DNA of 9,940 nt, taken from positions 1 to 9,940 of the forward strand of contig JAUVDE010000089.1 of assembly GCA_030595485.1 (NCBI GenBank), in the 5' to 3' direction. The notes below the pieces were generated by a model. That model was given only the letters and a program-made list of their open reading frames with translations, ran no database searches and had not been told where the DNA came from. A program made the translations under genes and the position numbers. Below are positions 6,599 through 9,940 of this stretch, in pieces. Numbering within the stretch: position 1 is the first letter of the stretch; each line of letters opens with the position of its first letter. This DNA is from Draconibacterium sp. (lineage in GTDB: Bacteria; Bacteroidota; Bacteroidia; Bacteroidales; Prolixibacteraceae).

Positions 6599-7309
6599 AT
6601 GTTAGAAGCGATTATAGTTACTCCTGTAAAGGACTCTCTTAACACTCTTAAATTAACCATCGAAGCAATTACGCAAGCAGCAGGGACTTTCGAATATTTC
6701 ATATTCAATGATTTTAGTCAAGCTGAAACTAAGAATTATCTAGACGAGACGAAAACAAAGCAAAATTTACAGATAGTACATCTGGAGGACATAACAGATA
6801 CTCCTTCGCCAAACTATAAATTGGTATTACAAACCGCACAAAAGATGGCTTTGGAGAAGCATGTTCCGCTCATAATTATTGAGTCGGATGTTGTGGTAAA
6901 AACGGAAACGATAAGCCAGCTATTGAATATACTTCGAACTAAAGATAAACCAGGGGTTGTTGGCGCCATTACAGTTGACAAATTGGGCAATTACAACTTC
7001 CCTTATACTTTCGAAAAGATAAAAAGCACAGAGGTTATCGAGACTTCACACAGCCTAAGTTTTTGCTGTACCTTAATGTCTATTCCCTTTCTCAGCGAAT
7101 TTAATTTCGAGGAATTAGCCGATAACAAAGACTGGTTTGATGTATTTATTAGCCGACAGTCGAAAAAAATGGGCTACAACAATTATTTGGCAAAGGGAGT
7201 TGAAGTTTTGCATTTGCCCCACTCTAGCCGTCCCTGGAAAAATCTAAAGTATAAAAACCCGGTTCTGTATTATCTAAAGAAAATATTTTTAAAACGAGAC
7301 AGAATATAA
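6599..7309 (+). CDS. Family 2 (GT-A fold) glycosyltransferase
   Basis: A 236-residue glycosyltransferase-like protein, predicted to add a sugar from a nucleotide-sugar donor to an envelope glycan or lipid on the cytoplasmic side. The GT-A opening strand IIVTPVKDSLNTLKLTIEAI lies at 5-24. FIFNDFS (34-40) holds the Asp normally used for the nucleotide. IIIESDVVV (92-100) carries the ESD form of the DxD metal site. DNKDWFDVFISRQSKKMGY (175-193) matches the acceptor/base region of family 2 enzymes, and VLHLPHSS follows at 203-210. No transmembrane segment is present; the basic C-terminus (KKIFLKRDRI) might rest on the membrane. I choose ATG 6599 over an in-frame TTG at 6578 because the TTG is part of the -7 promoter box. 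The sensor-kinase start follows its stop with no spacing, so it is first in a three-gene operon. Donor and acceptor are unknown. Confidence 0.82.
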   Translation: MLEAIIVTPVKDSLNTLKLTIEAITQAAGTFEYFIFNDFSQAETKNYLDETKTKQNLQIVHLEDITDTPSPNYKLVLQTAQKMALEKHVPLIIIESDVVVKTETISQLLNILRTKDKPGVVGAITVDKLGNYNFPYTFEKIKSTEVIETSHSLSFCCTLMSIPFLSEFNFEELADNKDWFDVFISRQSKKMGYNNYLAKGVEVLHLPHSSRPWKNLKYKNPVLYYLKKIFLKRDRI

Positions 7310-8365
7310 ATGCCACAACGCATACTAAATAGACGCTATAAAATTTTAGGGCACACTTTATTCTGGGTGGGTAGTATAGCATTTCTGTGCTTTATCTTTT
7401 ATTTATACAGTAGAAGTATAAACATTGCACTAGTTAGCAAAGCTCTAATAACAAACATTGGGTTTGCTCTTGGTGTTTATATTAATTTATACCTATTAAT
7501 ACCCAAGTTTTTAAAAAGAAAGAGCTACATATTTTACCTGTTCTGGTTGGTTATGCTACTTTCCACTACCAGTTTATTTATTCAATTAATTATAGTTTAT
7601 CCACTTCGTAATATCTTAGAGGTTTCCGAACAATTTTCATCATTTAGTACCGATACACATTCAGCCTTCTTTTTTGCCACCTTCCTTTATGTTCTGGTAT
7701 CCTCGTTTCTTAAGTTTATTAAAGACTGGATTTCGATGCAGGACCTTAACTACAAACTAGCCAAAATAGAAAAAGAGAAATTAGAAGCTGAACTAAAAAC
7801 CCTAAAAGGCCAATTAAATCCACACTTTCTTTTTAACTCGCTCAACAACATTTATTCTTTGGCACTTATTAAATCAGATAAAGTTCCCGATCTTATCTTG
7901 AAACTATCTGATTTAATGCGTCATATTATTTACGAATCGCGTGAAAACTATATAAGGCTGGAAAAGGAGTTGGAGTTTGTTGACAATTTCATTTCACTAC
8001 AGAAAATAAGAACTTCGGATAAGATTAAAATAAGTTATACAAGGTTAAGTGACATACCTTCGGGGAAAATTGCTCCATTGCTATTTGAACCATTTATCGA
8101 TAATGCATTTAAACATGGTCTGCCAGGCACAGAAAATGAAGATTTTATAAACATCCACATTTCATCTACTACAAACAATTTTCTTGAATTTACCATTACT
8201 AACAATTATGAAGTTGCACCTCAGTGGAACAATAAAAATTCCGGAATTGGTATAGAAAATGTGAAACAACGTTTACAGCATCTCTATGCTAAAAATGAAT
8301 ACGCGCTAGAGATAAGAAAAGAGAACCAAATATTTTCGGTCAAGCTCCAACTAAAAATAAAATAG
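7310..8365 (+). CDS. LytS/YehU-type membrane sensor histidine kinase
   Basis: A 351-residue histidine kinase of the His_kinase (LytS/YehU) class. Four hydrophobic segments (about 14-34, 44-63, 73-97, 118-137) make a compact membrane sensor with almost no extracytoplasmic domain. A short coiled coil (146-166) leads to the H box LKGQLNPHFLFNSLNNIYSL (165-184), with His172 the likely phosphorylated residue. The ATP-binding part shows the N box FEPFIDNAFKHG (259-270) and the G box GIGIENVKQRLQHLY (312-326). All key residues are present, so it should be active. The signal is unknown; small LytS-type sensors often respond to membrane or envelope state. ATG 7310 follows the glycosyltransferase stop directly, and the response regulator begins one base after the TAG stop, so the pair is certainly co-expressed and very likely cognate. 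Confidence 0.94.
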   Translation: MPQRILNRRYKILGHTLFWVGSIAFLCFIFYLYSRSINIALVSKALITNIGFALGVYINLYLLIPKFLKRKSYIFYLFWLVMLLSTTSLFIQLIIVYPLRNILEVSEQFSSFSTDTHSAFFFATFLYVLVSSFLKFIKDWISMQDLNYKLAKIEKEKLEAELKTLKGQLNPHFLFNSLNNIYSLALIKSDKVPDLILKLSDLMRHIIYESRENYIRLEKELEFVDNFISLQKIRTSDKIKISYTRLSDIPSGKIAPLLFEPFIDNAFKHGLPGTENEDFINIHISSTTNNFLEFTITNNYEVAPQWNNKNSGIGIENVKQRLQHLYAKNEYALEIRKENQIFSVKLQLKIK

Positions 8366-8366
8366 A

Positions 8367-9089
8367 ATGGAAATTAAGGCAATAATTATTGATGATGAAC
8401 CACTTGCGCAGAATGTAATTAAACAATACGCTAAAAAGTTACCAGATTTGAAAATTGTAGAATCGTGTGACGATGCTATTTGTGCGCACAAGGTTCTTCA
8501 AGAGCAAGATGTCGACCTTTTGTTCCTCGATATTAATATGCCAAAACTTTCGGGTATATCATTCCTGAAGAATCTTAAAAATCCTCCTCTGGTAATATTC
8601 ACAACTGCTTATTCTGAATACGCGCTTGAAGCATACGAGTTAAATGCAATTGATTATTTAAAAAAACCTTTCTCTTTTGAACGTTTTTGCAAAGCTTATT
8701 ATCGAGCAGAGGAGCTATTACAACTAAAGCAAAAAGCTGCAACTACTAGCTCCGCATCACAAGTTGTCGAAGACTTCCTATTTATTAAATCGAACAAAAA
8801 ATCGGTGAAGGTTAAGTACTCGAGTATATTATATATTGAAGGCTTAGGTGACTACATCAAGATTCATTTAGAGGGTGATAAATTGGTTACTAACCTATCG
8901 ATGAAAAAAATACTTACGCTTTTACCTACGAAGCAGTTTTACCGTATTCATAAATCCTATATCATTTCAATGGATAAGATTGAGAATTTGGAAGGGAATA
9001 TGGTTTCAATAAACGGGAACAAACTTCCAATTGGGAATAGTTATCGTCAGGAATTTATGAATCTCATCAACCATTTTCTGGCTGACTAA
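8367..9089 (+). CDS. LytTR-family response regulator (LytR/AlgR type)
   Basis: A 240-residue DNA-binding response regulator, the cognate partner of the kinase encoded just upstream. The receiver domain covers about 3-118: acidic pair Asp9-Asp10, phospho-acceptor Asp55 in FLDINMP, the Thr79/Thr80 switch position, and conserved Lys100-Pro101 in YLKKPF. A Ser/Ala/Thr-rich linker (124-132) joins it to a LytTR DNA-binding domain (137-237), recognised by FIKSNKKSVKVKYSSILYIE, GDYIKIH (161-167) and the FYRIHKSYIIS block (191-201). LytTR proteins bind direct repeats as dimers; the targets cannot be inferred here, though feedback on its own operon is common in the family. It is the last gene of the glycosyltransferase-kinase-regulator operon. 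Its stop is 3 bases from the stop of the opposing nitroreductase gene, with no terminator between. Confidence 0.95.
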   Translation: MEIKAIIIDDEPLAQNVIKQYAKKLPDLKIVESCDDAICAHKVLQEQDVDLLFLDINMPKLSGISFLKNLKNPPLVIFTTAYSEYALEAYELNAIDYLKKPFSFERFCKAYYRAEELLQLKQKAATTSSASQVVEDFLFIKSNKKSVKVKYSSILYIEGLGDYIKIHLEGDKLVTNLSMKKILTLLPTKQFYRIHKSYIISMDKIENLEGNMVSINGNKLPIGNSYRQEFMNLINHFLAD

Positions 9090-9092
9090 TTA

Positions 9093-9830
9093 TTACATGA
9101 ATCCTTGTTCTTTTAGTGTCTCCAACATTTTAGCGGAGAAAAATTCATTGTCTGCTTTTTTATAGCGAACATCGGTAAAAACCTGCGCCAATGTTTCTTT
9201 ACCATTTTCGCTAACAAACTTTTTGGATGACTCCAATTGTTCTTTTAAAGCATGTAATTCATCTATTCCTTCTTTGGTATAGTCAGTATACCTTTCATTA
9301 TGAATTAAACATTTTAATGGCAGCCTATCGCTTAGATTAGGTTGTTCGTCAGGATATCCAATCGCGACTGTAGTAATCGGGAATGTTAACTTGGGAAGAC
9401 CTAATTCTTTAATAATTTCTTTTGCATTGTAAGTTGTGGTACCCAAATAACAAATGCCAAGCCCATTGTTTTCAGCAGCAACACATACGTTTTGTGCAAA
9501 TAATAAAGCATCGATAACTGCAGTTGTAAACGATAAAAGATTACCATATCCTGGGTTGGCCTTATTTATTTCGCACCACTTTGAAAAACGATTAAAATCG
9601 GCTACGAATGTTAGTAGTACAGGCGCTGCTTTTGATACCGGCTGATTAAAATGTAAAGGAGCCAGTTTTTCAATATTTTCGCTTTTACGATTAACAACAA
9701 CACTATACAGTTGCATATTGCCAGTTGTAGAAGCACGACTTCCAGAATATATTATACTCTGCAATAATTCCTCTTCTACAAGTTGGTCGGTGAATTTACG
9801 TATACTAACGTGACGATTTAATAATTCCAT
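9093..9830 (-). CDS. NfsA-like nitroreductase family oxidoreductase (FMN)
   Basis: A 245-residue flavin reductase of the nitroreductase superfamily, closest in layout to the NfsA/FRP group of NAD(P)H-dependent oxidoreductases that reduce nitro compounds, quinones or free flavin in the cytoplasm. The FMN phosphate-binding start RHVSIRKFTDQLV is at 6-18, SRASTTGNMQ at 31-40 is the second flavin contact, and the core helix plus NNGLGICYLGTTTYN is at 121-135. FPITTVAIGYPDEQPNLSDRLPL (150-172) is the typical last flavin-side strand. A helical tail (185-245, with KETLAQVFTDVRYKKADNEFF) follows, as in the longer NfsA-like proteins. Its natural substrate is unknown. ATG 9830 is at the expected N-terminus. 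A terminator hairpin sits only about 20 bases upstream, so its own promoter must overlap that hairpin or lie inside the short T-rich leader. Confidence 0.92.
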   Translation of the reverse strand: MELLNRHVSIRKFTDQLVEEELLQSIIYSGSRASTTGNMQLYSVVVNRKSENIEKLAPLHFNQPVSKAAPVLLTFVADFNRFSKWCEINKANPGYGNLLSFTTAVIDALLFAQNVCVAAENNGLGICYLGTTTYNAKEIIKELGLPKLTFPITTVAIGYPDEQPNLSDRLPLKCLIHNERYTDYTKEGIDELHALKEQLESSKKFVSENGKETLAQVFTDVRYKKADNEFFSAKMLETLKEQGFM

Positions 9831-9850
9831 TTGAAAAAATTTAAGTAAAA

Positions 9851-9879
9851 AAAAAGGGAAGCTAAAAGCTTCCCTTTTT
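9851..9879. terminator. Strong bidirectional hairpin terminator
   Basis: A perfect inverted repeat: AAAAAGGGAAGCT (9851-9863), loop AAA, AGCTTCCCTTTTT (9867-9879), a 13-bp stem. It is flanked on the left by more A (from 9847), so on the minus strand the hairpin ends in a run of T. On the minus strand it lies 17 bases past the stop of the gene entering from the right, and is best read as that gene's terminator. It is also unusually close (20 bases) to the nitroreductase start codon. Confidence 0.88.
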
Positions 9880-9896
9880 AATCAATCAATTCGGTA

Positions 9897-9940
9897 TTAC
9901 CTTTTAATAATCCTCTCTGATTTCACGATGCTGTTGTCCT
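9897..9940 (-). CDS. 3' end of a gene; tail resembles a type IX secretion sorting domain
   Basis: Only the last 13 complete codons lie in the window, reading DNSIVKSERIIKR followed by TAA at 9899-9897. That a gene ends here is supported by the hairpin terminator 17 bases beyond the stop. The residues resemble the closing strand of type A C-terminal sorting domains on Bacteroidota secreted proteins, which usually end in a pattern like (D/N)xxxVxSEKII(V)K. If so, this would be a secreted or surface protein exported by the type IX system to which PorT belongs. Thirteen residues are too few for certainty. A lysine- and arginine-rich end of some unrelated protein is the alternative. Nothing can be said about the rest of the protein. 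Confidence 0.45.
   Translation of the reverse strand, partial: DNSIVKSERIIKR

Noticed and set aside
9454..9645. Plus-strand 63-residue frame opposite the nitroreductase gene
   Set aside because: Antisense to a conserved flavoprotein with intact motifs; no independent support.
1..9940. Mobile element, CRISPR, defence or toxin-antitoxin system
   Set aside because: No transposase, integrase, repeat-spacer pattern, nuclease or small gene pair of that kind was found; all genes are housekeeping or envelope functions.

Overview
The window reads as chromosomal DNA from a member of the Bacteroidota, probably a Bacteroidales/Marinilabiliales-type marine or gut-like anaerobe or facultative anaerobe. 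The pointers are AT-rich DNA, a Bacteroidota-type -7 promoter element (TAnnTTTG) ahead of two transcription units, near absence of Shine-Dalgarno sequences, a menaquinone-type UbiE/MenG, a TamL lipoprotein, a type IX secretion protein (PorT) and a LytS/LytTR two-component pair. Every gene looks intact except the two cut by the window ends. I see no phage, insertion sequence, CRISPR array, tRNA or rRNA.

Layout from left to right. A minus-strand sodium/solute symporter of the NSS (SNF) family is cut at base 1. Upstream of it is the minus-strand gene tamL, an Omp85-family outer-membrane lipoprotein, with a likely terminator between them. A divergent 93-bp gap leads to a plus-strand SpoU/TrmH rRNA/tRNA 2'-O-methyltransferase, which meets porT tail to tail with 2 bases between stop codons. 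A minus-strand unit then runs, in transcription order, as a stand-alone PurL second-half protein, ubiE/menG (TAATG overlap) and porT.

A 186-bp divergent gap carries a -7 element for each direction. To its right a plus-strand operon encodes a family 2 glycosyltransferase, a LytS/YehU-type sensor kinase and a LytTR response regulator, with 0- and 1-base spacings. It ends 3 bases from the stop codon of a minus-strand NfsA-like nitroreductase. A strong bidirectional hairpin terminator sits about 20 bases upstream of the nitroreductase start. The last 44 bases are the 3' end of another minus-strand gene whose tail looks like a type IX secretion sorting domain.

The common theme is the cell envelope: TamL (outer-membrane assembly), PorT (type IX secretion), a glycosyltransferase, a membrane sensor kinase and possibly a type IX cargo. 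Respiratory quinone synthesis (MenG) and an orphan PurL-like protein are embedded in the porT unit. No stretch longer than 186 bases lacks a gene. I did not find a clearly new multi-gene system. The least explained element is the PurL half-protein coupled to menG and porT.
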